In this document: positions 54,841 to 63,792 of the stretch, piece by piece
How positions within the stretch are numbered: the stretch's first letter is position 1
Layout of the letters: each line of letters opens with the position of its first letter
Assembly (NCBI GenBank): GCA_949294555.1
Contig: CASFHP010000008.1
Span: 1 to 64,000 of the forward strand
Reading direction: 5' to 3'
DNA: 64,000 bases
From: an uncultured Eubacteriales bacterium
Lineage (GTDB): Bacteria; Bacillota; Clostridia; TANB77; CAG-508
The notes under the pieces: model-generated
The model's database searches: none
What the model was told of the DNA's origin: nothing
What the model saw: only the letters and a program-made list of their open reading frames with translations
Program-made: the position numbers and the translations under genes

Positions 54841-55218
54841 ATGAATATAATAATTAGTAATAATAGTAGTGTTCCAATTTATGAACAAATAGAAAATGCT
54901 ATAAAAGAAGCTATATTTTCCAATGAATTGAAAGAAGAAGATATGTTACCATCTGTAAGAAATTTAGCTAATGATTTAAAAATTAGTTTTTTAACAGTTA
55001 AAAGAGCTTATGATGAATTAGAACAAGCAGGATTTATAAAAACAGTACAAGGAAAAGGAAGTTTCGTTGCTCCTAAAAATTTAGAAATAATCAAAGAAGA
55101 AAAGCTAAAAGAAATTCAAGACCATATAGAGAAAGTTTATAATATTTCAAAAATAGCAAATATATCAGAAGATGAAGTGAAAGAATTATTTAGAATGATA
55201 TTTGAGGGGGATTTTTAG
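54841..55218 (+). CDS. GntR-family regulator, YtrA subfamily
   Basis: 125 residues, AAGGAGGG upstream. Winged HTH PIYEQIENAIKEAI, MLPSVRNLANDL and FLTVKRAYDELEQAG, with a short C-terminal helical domain instead of a ligand-binding domain. YtrA-type repressors control ABC genes in their own operon. The operator sits in its promoter. Confidence 0.9.
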   Translation: MNIIISNNSSVPIYEQIENAIKEAIFSNELKEEDMLPSVRNLANDLKISFLTVKRAYDELEQAGFIKTVQGKGSFVAPKNLEIIKEEKLKEIQDHIEKVYNISKIANISEDEVKELFRMIFEGDF

Positions 55219-55219
55219 T

Positions 55220-56077
55220 ATGGAAAATAATATTGAATTACAAAATGTTTCAAAAAAATATAAAGATTTTGAACTAAAAAATATTAGCTTCAATGTACCA
55301 CAAGGTTGCATTGTAGGATTAATAGGAGAAAATGGAGCAGGGAAAACAACCACTATTAAATCAATATTAAACATTACTAAATCAGAAGGAAGTATAAAGA
55401 TATTTGGAAAAGATAATAAAAAGAATGAAAAAGAGATAAAGGAAGAAACAGGAGTTGTACTAGACGATAGTTTCCTTTCAGAGTATTTAACTGCAAAACA
55501 AGTTAATTCTATCATGAAAGATTTTTATAAAACTTGGGATGAAAATAAATATATAAGACTTTTAAAACAATTTAATTTACCAACAGATAAATTACTAAAA
55601 GATTTTTCAAGTGGAATGAAAATGAAATTAAAAATAGCAACAGCAATATCTCATAATCCTAAACTTTTAATATTAGATGAGCCGACAAGTGGTCTTGATC
55701 CAGTTGTAAGAAATGAAATACTAGATATTTTTAGAAAATATATTGAAGAAGATGAAAAAAGGTCAATATTGCTATCAACACATATTACAACAGATTTAGA
55801 GCATATATCAGATTATATAGTATTTATAGAAAAAGGAAAAATAATTTTCAATTTACCAACAGATGAATTGCTTGAAAACTATGGAATAATTAAATGTAGC
55901 AAAGAGGACTTTATTAAATTAAATGAAAAAGATTATATTGCTTATAAAAAAGGAAAATATCAATATGAAGTTTTAACACATGCTAAAAGTGTTATAAGAA
56001 GCAAGTACAATATTACAACTATTGATAAACCATCTATTGAAGATATAATGCTATTTTATATTAAGGGGGAAAAATAA
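55220..56077 (+). CDS. ABC transporter ATP-binding protein, YtrB-like
   Basis: 285 residues from ATG 55220, GAGGGGG site 9 bases upstream, after the regulator. Walker A GENGAGKTT (near 37), FSSGMKMKL (signature degenerate), Walker B LLILDEPTSGLD (near 155). A C-terminal extra domain (about 215-285) is typical of this subfamily. Predicted to export cell-wall-active antibiotics or take up acetoin; substrate not known. Confidence 0.9.
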   Translation: MENNIELQNVSKKYKDFELKNISFNVPQGCIVGLIGENGAGKTTTIKSILNITKSEGSIKIFGKDNKKNEKEIKEETGVVLDDSFLSEYLTAKQVNSIMKDFYKTWDENKYIRLLKQFNLPTDKLLKDFSSGMKMKLKIATAISHNPKLLILDEPTSGLDPVVRNEILDIFRKYIEEDEKRSILLSTHITTDLEHISDYIVFIEKGKIIFNLPTDELLENYGIIKCSKEDFIKLNEKDYIAYKKGKYQYEVLTHAKSVIRSKYNITTIDKPSIEDIMLFYIKGEK

Positions 56078-56079
56078 TT

Positions 56080-56754
56080 ATGATAAAAGGATTATTAAAA
56101 AAAGATTTGTATAATTTAGCAACTTACAAGGCATCATTGATTATAATAATTTTATTTTGTGGAATTGCAATAATAGGAACGGATGCTGTTACTATTGCAC
56201 CTACTGTGATTTGTGCAATAGTTGGTATGATTTCACTTTCAACATTTAGTTATGATGATATGTCAAAGTCAAATAGATACATTTTAACATTACCAACTAA
56301 TAGAAAAGAATTAGTAAGAGAAAAATATATTTTAGCAATAGGAGCAACTATATTAGGTGGCTTATTAGGAATGTTACTAACTATAATAGTTGTAAATATC
56401 ATGAATTATTTAAGACCTGAAGATATAATAAATCTTGATTACCAAAGTTTAATTATAGCAACAATGGGAGGTATTTTTGGAATATCTTTTATACAATCAG
56501 TTCAAATTCCTAGTATGTATAAATGGGGAGCAGAAAAAGGAAGAATCCAAATGTTTATATTAGTTCTTATTATAGTTGCAATACTTGGAGGAACATACTT
56601 TTTCATAAATAAAGCCAATATCAATATTGATATGGAGATGTTAAATAATTTTCTAACTAGATTTGGTCTAATAATATTAATTATAAGTACAATAATTATG
56701 TATTCAATATCATATAAAATTGCATATAAAATATATAAAAATAAAGAAGAATAG
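56080..56754 (+). CDS. ABC-2 type permease of the GntR-linked exporter
   Basis: 224 residues with six membrane helices. GGGGGA site. Resembles the small ABC-2 permeases paired with YtrB-like ATPases (FSYDDMSKSNRYILTLPTNR). Third gene of the operon. Confidence 0.85.
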   Translation: MIKGLLKKDLYNLATYKASLIIIILFCGIAIIGTDAVTIAPTVICAIVGMISLSTFSYDDMSKSNRYILTLPTNRKELVREKYILAIGATILGGLLGMLLTIIVVNIMNYLRPEDIINLDYQSLIIATMGGIFGISFIQSVQIPSMYKWGAEKGRIQMFILVLIIVAILGGTYFFINKANINIDMEMLNNFLTRFGLIILIISTIIMYSISYKIAYKIYKNKEE

Positions 56755-56794
56755 TTTATAAATAGAGTTTGTTTTTATAAAGGAGAGAAATGTT

Positions 56795-57025
56795 ATGATA
56801 GTAAATAAAATGACATTAATAAGAATGAAAAAAATTGCCTATGAATTAAAACAAAAAGGTGCAACTGATGAAACTACAAGTATAACAATAGAAACAAGAG
56901 GCAAAGGGGAAGAAGCTGCTTTAAATTCACTAATTGGAAATAATTTTGTAGGAAGAACAGAAGATGGAAAACTTTATTTAAAACAAAGAGAAAAAGAGGA
57001 AAAACAAGAAGATATGGAAAGATAA
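56795..57025 (+). CDS. Small protein of unknown function
   Basis: 76 residues, AAAGGAGAG before the ATG. A Met-rich start, a mixed core (IETRGKGEEAALNSLIGNNF) and a highly charged tail (KQREKEEKQEDMER). No family recognised. It may still belong to the GntR-ABC operon. Confidence 0.5.
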   Translation: MIVNKMTLIRMKKIAYELKQKGATDETTSITIETRGKGEEAALNSLIGNNFVGRTEDGKLYLKQREKEEKQEDMER

Positions 57026-57128
57026 ATTATATAATATATAAAAATGACTAGCTTATAATCTGCAACAAGCAGTTTATATATAAATGTAGCAACAATAGTC
57101 TATTAAATAATTTTAAGGAGGAATGGAT

Positions 57129-57374
57129 ATGAACAGAAAGTTATCTTATAATGGAAAAGAATTATATCAAATGACGATTAGTGAACTGGAAACACAGCTA
57201 AAAACGAACCAAACAAGGATACTTATAAGAAGTTTGTTTTTGCTTTTAGTAACATTAGCTGCTGGATTTGCTATGCCGATTTTGGTTATTTTTCCAATTG
57301 CAGTTCTTGTGATTACAGACTACTGGTTATTACAAAATAACAAAGAAATTAGAAGAGAGATTGAAAGAAGATAG
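57129..57374 (+). CDS. Small membrane protein of unknown function
   Basis: 81 residues from ATG 57129, AAGGAGG upstream. Two hydrophobic helices (about 36-48 and 51-65) inside charged ends. Not recognised. Confidence 0.6.
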   Translation: MNRKLSYNGKELYQMTISELETQLKTNQTRILIRSLFLLLVTLAAGFAMPILVIFPIAVLVITDYWLLQNNKEIRREIERR

Positions 57375-57430
57375 TTAAAGTTCGGTATGCAACTGGTTAA
57401 GGTTGTATATGTTGCTACATTAAAAAGAGT

Positions 57431-57454
57431 TCTAATTGATTCTTTTTCAATTAG
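57431..57454 (+). terminator. Small hairpin after the 81-residue gene
   Basis: CTAATTGA and TCAATTAG pair around a T-rich loop; probable terminator or part of one. Confidence 0.45.
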
Positions 57455-57479
57455 TATAAAACATCCCCTTTTATTTTCG

Positions 57480-57512
57480 AGAGAATCATTAGAAATAGTG
57501 ATTCTCTTTTTG
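57480..57512 (+). terminator. Terminator
   Basis: GAGAATCATT (57481-57490) and AGTGATTCTC (57497-57506) pair (one wobble) and T residues follow. Confidence 0.7.
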
Positions 57513-57516
57513 CAGT

Positions 57517-57678
57517 AAATACAGAAGAAATCATAAAGAATATAGGAAATATATTAGAAATAGAACTAGAATAAATACCACATTATGATACGATAAATAA
57601 TGTATTTGAAAAGATAAATATAGAAGAACTAGGAAAAATACAAAAATATATGGTAAATAGAGAATTCAATATACAACA
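57517..57678 (+). pseudogene. Transposase remnant
   Basis: The frame reads NTEEIIKNIGNILEIELE, a stop, then IPHYDTINNVFEKINIEELGKIQKYM and ends after about 15 more residues. The PHYDTIN...EELxKIxKYM block is typical of a DDE transposase family, as I recall it. It has no start, an internal stop and no catalytic acids, so only a short decayed piece of an insertion sequence remains. Confidence 0.5.
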
Positions 57679-57715
57679 AAAAACTAATGAGAACAAAAGT
57701 ACTCATTAGTTTTTT
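57679..57715. terminator. Terminator between the transposase remnant and the ankyrin gene
   Basis: AAACTAATGAG and CTCATTAGTTT (57681-57691 and 57702-57712) form a perfect 11-base stem with a T-run. It can serve both directions. Confidence 0.75.
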
Positions 57716-57738
57716 GAACAACCGAAATAAAAAAACAA

Positions 57739-58635
57739 TCATGATGCTAATATCTTTTTCAAAATTGATATTGCTATTTCATTGTTGCTACATTCTGAAA
57801 GAGCTTGTATTTTTTCTTCTTTACTAGAAACAAATCCACCAAAAGAGGTTAACAACTTTTGCATAGAAATATCTTGGTTTATTACTGCTATATCCATTGG
57901 GGTTAATGCAAAACTTTTACTTCCTATAGAAATACCGGTGAAAGGATCGCGGTATTCAACTCCACCATCGTATACAAATCTAGCATCCGCCTTTAATTTT
58001 GCATTAACACTTGCATTATATTTTAGTAAAATTTGTGCTGTCTGAATATCTTTATATAATGTTGCCATATGAAGTGGTGTTGTACCTTCGCGAGAGTAAA
58101 AGTTAGGAGTAGCACCTTTCTGCAAAAACAACTCTACAATATTAGTCTGTTTACCCAATATTGCACTAGAAAATGAATCGTTGTCGTCTTTTAAATCATC
58201 TTCTGATTCTAACAATATTTTTACAATTTCATAATTTTTTCCGTATACAGCAGCAGACAAATCTTTTTTTGTGATTTTCATGCCTTTATCTATAAAATAT
58301 TTAGCACTCTCAAAGTTTCCTTTGTAGCATGATATAGTTAAATTTGTCTGCCCACATGCGATAGGGAGATTTATATCGGCTCCTTTTTCTATGAGCCAAT
58401 CTGCAACTTCAGTTGTAAATTTACCATTCTCTGCTAACTTGTAAAGCAATGTGTACCCATAACTACTTTCAGTAATATTAATATCAGCTCCTGCATCTAA
58501 ACAAATTTGACAGATTTGCAAGCTACCATTCTCACAAGCACTTAGAAAAAAATAAAAAAGATTATCTTTTCCGACGTTACTCAAACTCCGAACAACATTA
58601 AGCAGTTCTTGATACTGAATTGTTTTTTTACTCAT
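57739..58635 (-). CDS. Ankyrin-repeat protein
   Basis: 298 residues from ATG 58635 on the minus strand (AAGGAGG upstream); the frame continues 17 codons further without a site. At least six ankyrin repeats are seen: LQICQICLDAGADINI, TTEVADWLIEKGADINL, FESAKYFIDKGM, YEIVKILLESEDD, TNIVELFLQKGATPNF and IQTAQILLKYNASVNA. Cytoplasmic, no signal peptide. Ankyrins bind other proteins. It is the only minus-strand gene of the last 31 kb, so perhaps acquired. Confidence 0.85.
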   Translation of the reverse strand: MSKKTIQYQELLNVVRSLSNVGKDNLFYFFLSACENGSLQICQICLDAGADINITESSYGYTLLYKLAENGKFTTEVADWLIEKGADINLPIACGQTNLTISCYKGNFESAKYFIDKGMKITKKDLSAAVYGKNYEIVKILLESEDDLKDDNDSFSSAILGKQTNIVELFLQKGATPNFYSREGTTPLHMATLYKDIQTAQILLKYNASVNAKLKADARFVYDGGVEYRDPFTGISIGSKSFALTPMDIAVINQDISMQKLLTSFGGFVSSKEEKIQALSECSNNEIAISILKKILAS

Positions 58636-58900
58636 AATAATTTGCCTCCTTAAAATAATTATTTTATAGTAACTGTCTATTATCAATCTGAAAAACAGGA
58701 TTAAAAGAATTTAATACAAATATTTTATCACATTTTTGGCTTGTTTTCAAGCATTTTTTAGGTAGCGACTTTTTGATAAATTGATATTTAATAAATTTTT
58801 GCTTTAATAAGAAATATTGGTCAAAAATTCAAATTATTTTAGATATTTTATATCTTTTAACATAAAAAAGTAGATTATTTATATATTTTATAGTATTATT

Positions 58901-59134
58901 ATGAAGACAAGTTTATTTTTGAAGAAGGGAGAAGAAAATTATCATTACAATCTAAAAGGACCATACAGCGAAAGATTTTTAGAAATTAATGAAGATAATT
59001 TTGAAGAATATATGAAAAGAAAATATAAATCAATTGTATATGTTGTATCAGGTGGAAATGAAAAAGTAATGAAATTTTATGAAAATAATGGATTTAAAAT
59101 GACAGGATATACAATGAAAATGCAAACGGAGTAA
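58901..59134 (+). pseudogene. C-terminal fragment of a GNAT acetyltransferase
   Basis: 77 residues. The second half (VVSGGNEKVMKFYENNGFKMTGY) matches the C-terminal acetyl-CoA-binding part of GNAT enzymes, but the preceding N-terminal GNAT core is missing and no ribosome site precedes the ATG. Probably a deletion remnant. The surrounding 534-base space otherwise shows no gene. Confidence 0.5.
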
Positions 59135-59169
59135 TAAATTTAAAATTGAACATAAAAGGAGAGTTTAAT

Positions 59170-59868
59170 ATGAAGCTAGTTGTAAAGAATTTAAAGAAAA
59201 GTTTTGAGAAAAAAGAAGTATTAAAAGATATTAATTTTGAATTTGAAAAAGGAAAAATATATGGTTTACTTGGAAGAAATGGAGCAGGTAAAACAACATT
59301 TTTTAATTGCCTAAATGAAGATATAGATATAAATGAAGGAGAATTCTATATCGAAGATAATGGTAGCAAAAGAAAAATGGAAGCTGAAGATATAGGATAC
59401 GTTCTATCTACACCAAATGTTCCAGAATTTTTAACAGCAAGAGAGTTTTTAAAATTTTTCATAGACATCAATAAAAAAAGAATTAAAGATTTAAAAACAA
59501 TAGATGAATATTTTGATTTTATGAAAATTGAGGAAGAAGATAGGGATAGATTATTAAAAGATTACTCACATGGTATGAAAAACAAAATGCAAATGTTAGT
59601 TAATATTATTGCAAATCCTAATGTATTACTTTTAGATGAACCTTTAACTTCATTTGATGTAGTAGTTGCTGAAGAAATGAAACAAATGCTACGAGAAATT
59701 AAACAAAATCACATTATCATATTTTCAACTCATATTATGGAATTGGCATTAGATTTATGTGATGAAATCGTTATCTTAAATAAAGGTGTTCTAGAGGAAG
59801 TTGATAAAAACAATTTGAATAATGAACAATTCAAAAATAAAATAATAGAAGCATTAAAGGAGGAATAG
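59170..59868 (+). CDS. ABC transporter ATP-binding protein
   Basis: 232 residues from ATG 59170 (AAAGGAGAG upstream). Walker A GRNGAGKTT (near 34), signature YSHGMKNKM, Walker B VLLLDEPLTSFD (near 156). Belongs to exporter-type ATPases. Four bases before the permease gene. Confidence 0.88.
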   Translation: MKLVVKNLKKSFEKKEVLKDINFEFEKGKIYGLLGRNGAGKTTFFNCLNEDIDINEGEFYIEDNGSKRKMEAEDIGYVLSTPNVPEFLTAREFLKFFIDINKKRIKDLKTIDEYFDFMKIEEEDRDRLLKDYSHGMKNKMQMLVNIIANPNVLLLDEPLTSFDVVVAEEMKQMLREIKQNHIIIFSTHIMELALDLCDEIVILNKGVLEEVDKNNLNNEQFKNKIIEALKEE

Positions 59869-59872
59869 AAAG

Positions 59873-61450
59873 ATGATAGAAACATTTATAACTTCCTTTA
59901 AATTGCAAAATACATATAGAACAAATAGCATTATTTATTCTTTAAAACAATTACCACTAATAAAAAGAATATTACCAAATAGCTTATACAAAAATAGAGG
60001 ATTAAAAATATTTGCAAGTATCATTAGTATCTTGTGGGAAATAATAAATATTTTTATTGGAAAAATTTTATATATTTTATTAATGATTTTTACGACGTTA
60101 ACCTGGTATCATACAAATCAAGCAGATACATTTATACATATATTTGTATTTCTAACATTTGCTGGAGGAATGCTAAATACATATATGTTAAATCCTACAA
60201 AAGATAAATATTATGCAATTATTCTAATGAATATAGATGCAAGAAAATATGGATTATCTAACTATTATTACCAATTAATAAAATTAGTTGTTGGATTTTT
60301 ACCATTTACTATACCTTTTGGAACGATAGCAGGTGTTCCGTTATGGATTCAAATAGCATTACCATTTTTTGCACTAGCAATAAAACTAATCGTAATGAAT
60401 TACAGCATATATGATTTTAGAAAAACAAACAAAGCATCAAATGAAAATTTACCTACAAAAATTGTATGGGGATTTGTAGCAGTTTGCTTGGTACTTGCTT
60501 ATGGCTTACCTGCAATAAATTTTGTAATAACTCCAAGCATTTTCCTATGTGTATTTATTATCTCAATCATACTTGGAATATATAGTTTAGTGAAAATACA
60601 TAATTTTAAAGATTATAGAAGAATGTATAAACAAGTATTAACAGAATCTAATGTATATATGCAAGAAAGAAAAGCTGGAACACAAGTGATAAAAGATACA
60701 AGTTTAAAACAAATAGAATTAGACAAGAATTATACAAGTAATAAATCTGGATTTGCATATTTTCACGATTTATTTGTAAAAAGACATAGTAAGATATTAA
60801 CAAAAGCAGTAAAAAAACAATCTATTGTTATATTAGGCTTATTTATTGCAATGATTATTGGAATAAGTGTAAATGATACTTTTAAAAGTAAAACAAATGA
60901 AATATTGATGGTATATTTACCATACTTTGTGTTTATCATGTATTGTATAAATAGAAGTTCATCAGTTACACAAGTAATGTTTATGAATTGCGATCATAGT
61001 ATGCTAACATATAGAATATATAGAACACCAAAAGTTATTTTAGGAATATTTAAAGAAAGATTAAAAACATTGATAAAAATAAATCTTTTACCAGCAGTAT
61101 TAATGGGTGGAGGATTAGCATTGTTATTATATTTATCTGGAGGAACAGATAATCCACTTAATTATGCAATATTATTTATATCAATTATAGCAATGAGTAT
61201 ATTCTTTTCTGTTCATTATTTGGTAATGTATTATTTATTGCAACCTTATAATGTAAGTACAGAAATGAAAAGTAGTACATATAAAGTAGTTCAAGGTTTA
61301 ACTTATATTGTTTGTTGGTATATGATACAAATTCAAATGCCTATATTTTCTTTTGGTATAGCAACAATAGTATTTTGTATAGCATATTGTTTAATTTCAT
61401 TATTCTTGGCATATAAGTATGCACCTAAAACATTTAAGTTAAGAGTATAA
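59873..61450 (+). CDS. ABC exporter permease
   Basis: 525 residues, GGAGG site. About twelve hydrophobic segments with no large domain; the N-terminal TSFKLQNTYRTNSIIYSLKQ is similar to permeases paired with such ATPases. Substrate unknown. Ends in a hairpin terminator. Confidence 0.8.
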   Translation: MIETFITSFKLQNTYRTNSIIYSLKQLPLIKRILPNSLYKNRGLKIFASIISILWEIINIFIGKILYILLMIFTTLTWYHTNQADTFIHIFVFLTFAGGMLNTYMLNPTKDKYYAIILMNIDARKYGLSNYYYQLIKLVVGFLPFTIPFGTIAGVPLWIQIALPFFALAIKLIVMNYSIYDFRKTNKASNENLPTKIVWGFVAVCLVLAYGLPAINFVITPSIFLCVFIISIILGIYSLVKIHNFKDYRRMYKQVLTESNVYMQERKAGTQVIKDTSLKQIELDKNYTSNKSGFAYFHDLFVKRHSKILTKAVKKQSIVILGLFIAMIIGISVNDTFKSKTNEILMVYLPYFVFIMYCINRSSSVTQVMFMNCDHSMLTYRIYRTPKVILGIFKERLKTLIKINLLPAVLMGGGLALLLYLSGGTDNPLNYAILFISIIAMSIFFSVHYLVMYYLLQPYNVSTEMKSSTYKVVQGLTYIVCWYMIQIQMPIFSFGIATIVFCIAYCLISLFLAYKYAPKTFKLRV

Positions 61451-61460
61451 AATATTAAGT

Positions 61461-61491
61461 GAGAGTGATTTATTGATAATTACTCTCATTT
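61461..61491 (+). terminator. Terminator after the last ABC exporter
   Basis: GAGAGTGATT pairs with AATTACTCTC (one wobble). The T-run is short. Confidence 0.55.
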
Positions 61492-61538
61492 ATGATATTA
61501 TCTAGGCAATAAGTAGAATTTTTAAGTGAGTGGTAGCA

Positions 61539-61928
61539 ATGGATAATAATATAGAAATAGAATATTTAACACCAAATCATTATAATATGGCAATTACTTC
61601 TAATATAGAAAAAGAGTTAGATAGAGAACATGAAATATATACTGAAGAACCAGAAATAAAGGATTGTTTAGTAATTAAACATTTAGTAGTGAAAAAAGAA
61701 TATAGATGTCTAAATATTGCAACTCAACTAATAGAAAATCTAAAGGAATATTCTAAACAGAATAAAATAAAAAATCTATATTTATGGACTACTCCAGATA
61801 ATAAAGTGGCACTAAAATTTTATAAAAAAATAGGATTTTATAAAATGGGAGATTATAGACCAGCAAATGGAACTTTTCAAGGATTAAATAATTTTCATTC
61901 AATAATGATGGTTTATAAAGTGAAATAA
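61539..61928 (+). CDS. GNAT-family N-acetyltransferase
   Basis: 129 residues from ATG 61539. The acetyl-CoA loop VKKEYRCLNIATQLIENL (near 51-68) and the LWTTPDNKVALKFYKKIGFYKMG ending are typical of GNAT. Substrate unknown. Ribosome site weak (GTGAGTGG). A HAD phosphatase gene follows after 18 bases. Confidence 0.8.
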   Translation: MDNNIEIEYLTPNHYNMAITSNIEKELDREHEIYTEEPEIKDCLVIKHLVVKKEYRCLNIATQLIENLKEYSKQNKIKNLYLWTTPDNKVALKFYKKIGFYKMGDYRPANGTFQGLNNFHSIMMVYKVK

Positions 61929-61946
61929 AATATAAAGGAGAAAGTC

Positions 61947-62645
61947 ATGAAATTGAATAATATAAGAGCAATATTTTTTGATGCAGATGATACGATAGTA
62001 GACCATAAAGAATGTGAAAGACAAGCATTATTATTTTTATTTAGTAAAATAGACAAGGAATACAAAGAACAATATCAAAGTATTTTTAGACCATTAGATA
62101 GAGAATTATGGGATAGTGCTGAACATGGATTAAATACTATTCCAAAGAAAGATATACCTGAATATAGATTTAAAGAATTTTTTAAACGAATAGATTTAAA
62201 CTATAATGATTATAGAAAAGCAAATGAACTTTTTAAAGAAGGATTAGCAAATTCAACAGCTTTAACAGAAAATGCTTATGAGATAACACAATATTTATAT
62301 TGCAAAAATTATAAATTATATGTAGTTACGAATGGAATAGTTGAATTACAAAAACCACGAATTAGAAATAGTAAAATATCAAAATTTATTTCTGATATTA
62401 TTGTGTCAGAGGAAGTGAACAGTTGCAAACCTGATTCTAAAATATTTAGAGTGCTATTAGATAAAATAAATATGAAATCAAATGAAGTAATTATGATTGG
62501 TGATAGTTTAGAAAAAGATATACAAGGGGCGAAAAATGCTAATCTAAAAGCAATTTGGTATAATCCTGATAATAAAATAAATAACACAAAGATTGAGCCA
62601 TATTATCAAATTACAAATTTAATACAATTAAAAGAGATATTATAA
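61947..62645 (+). CDS. HAD-family hydrolase, YjjG-like
   Basis: 232 residues, AAAGGAG upstream. FFDADDTIVDH (motif I, near 10-20), TNGIVELQKPR (motif II) and MIGDSLEKDIQGAKNANLKAIWYN (motif III/IV; here MIGDSLEKDIQGA). Helical cap between. A nucleotidase or phosphoglycolate-type phosphatase of unknown substrate, cytoplasmic. Confidence 0.85.
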   Translation: MKLNNIRAIFFDADDTIVDHKECERQALLFLFSKIDKEYKEQYQSIFRPLDRELWDSAEHGLNTIPKKDIPEYRFKEFFKRIDLNYNDYRKANELFKEGLANSTALTENAYEITQYLYCKNYKLYVVTNGIVELQKPRIRNSKISKFISDIIVSEEVNSCKPDSKIFRVLLDKINMKSNEVIMIGDSLEKDIQGAKNANLKAIWYNPDNKINNTKIEPYYQITNLIQLKEIL

Positions 62646-62699
62646 ATAATTAAATGAATCGAGAAACAAATTATAGAAAAGAATGGAGATGAACTAACC

Positions 62700-63176
62700 A
62701 TGGCAAATGAAAACAAAAAAGATTTTAATGCTATGATGCAAGATAATAAGGATATGCCTAAAACACAAATTATAACTGATGAAAAAACAATTAAAAGATA
62801 TGGTGGAACTAAAATGTTTTTTGCACCACCACTTTATTATGATGAATTGATGAAGAAAGTGCCTAAAGGAAAATTAATTACAGTAGGTCAGATGAGAGAT
62901 TATCTTGCAAAACAAAATAATGCTGATTTTACTGATCCTATGACAGCTGGAATATTTGTAAATATTATAGCTTGGGCAAGTTATCAAAGAAGTGAAGATA
63001 TAACACCATATTGGAGAACATTAAAAACAGATGGAGAATTAAATATTAAATATCCAGGAGCAATTGAATTGCAAAAAAGATTACTAGAAGAAGAAGGACA
63101 TACAATTATTTCAAAAGGAAAAAAGAATATTAAATACTATGTTAAAGACTTTGAAAAAAGTTTAGTAGAATTATAA
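62700..63176 (+). CDS. Alkyltransferase-like (ATL/MGMT family) protein
   Basis: 158 residues, GGAGATG site. The middle KKVPKGKLITVGQMRDYLAKQ and DPMTAGIFVNIIAW are the Ada/MGMT DNA-binding wing. The region GELNIKYPGAIELQKRLLEEEG matches the family end. The Cys of PCHR is absent (TPYWRTLK instead), so alkyl transfer is not possible. ATL proteins bind O6-alkylguanine and recruit nucleotide excision repair. Confidence 0.75.
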   Translation: MANENKKDFNAMMQDNKDMPKTQIITDEKTIKRYGGTKMFFAPPLYYDELMKKVPKGKLITVGQMRDYLAKQNNADFTDPMTAGIFVNIIAWASYQRSEDITPYWRTLKTDGELNIKYPGAIELQKRLLEEEGHTIISKGKKNIKYYVKDFEKSLVEL

Positions 63177-63198
63177 TAATGTGAAAGTGAGAAATATT

Positions 63199-63744
63199 AT
63201 GAAATATATAGCGTTATTACGAGGAATAAATATAAGTGGCAAAAATAAAGTTCCAATGAGTGAATTGAAATTAGAATTAGAAAAAAATAAATATCAAAAT
63301 GTTTCTACTTATCTTAATTCTGGCAATGTTATTTTTGAAACTAATATAGATAATAAAGAATCTATAATGGAAGATATTTATAAAATTATCAAAAGTAAAT
63401 TTAATCTTGAAATACCTGTTTTTGTTATGACTGCATTTGAACTTGAAGATATATTAAATAATAATCCTAGCTGGTGGGGAACGGATAATAAGGAGATATA
63501 TGATAATTTGATTTTTATTATTCCACCTACAAAATATGAAGAAGTATATAATGCTATTGGAAAACCAAAAGAAGATATAGAAAAAATAAAAAAATATAAT
63601 AATTCTATATTTTGGTCGTATGATTTAAAAAATTATAGAAAATCAAATTGGTGGAACAAAACAGCAAGTACAAATATTAGTGATAAAATTACTATAAGGA
63701 CTGCTAATACCATGAAAAAAGTATTAGAAATATGTAAAAAATAA
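63199..63744 (+). CDS. DUF1697 family protein
   Basis: 181 residues from ATG 63199; GTG 63181 is possible but the family begins MKYIALLRGINISGKNKVPM. Soluble, no known enzymatic motif. DUF1697 proteins are widespread small proteins of unknown function. Possible operon with the ATL gene (22 bases apart). Confidence 0.85.
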   Translation: MKYIALLRGINISGKNKVPMSELKLELEKNKYQNVSTYLNSGNVIFETNIDNKESIMEDIYKIIKSKFNLEIPVFVMTAFELEDILNNNPSWWGTDNKEIYDNLIFIIPPTKYEEVYNAIGKPKEDIEKIKKYNNSIFWSYDLKNYRKSNWWNKTASTNISDKITIRTANTMKKVLEICKK

Positions 63745-63792
63745 TATAGTGTTTTATAGAAAAATAGTAAAATTTGTAGGGGAGACTAGAAT

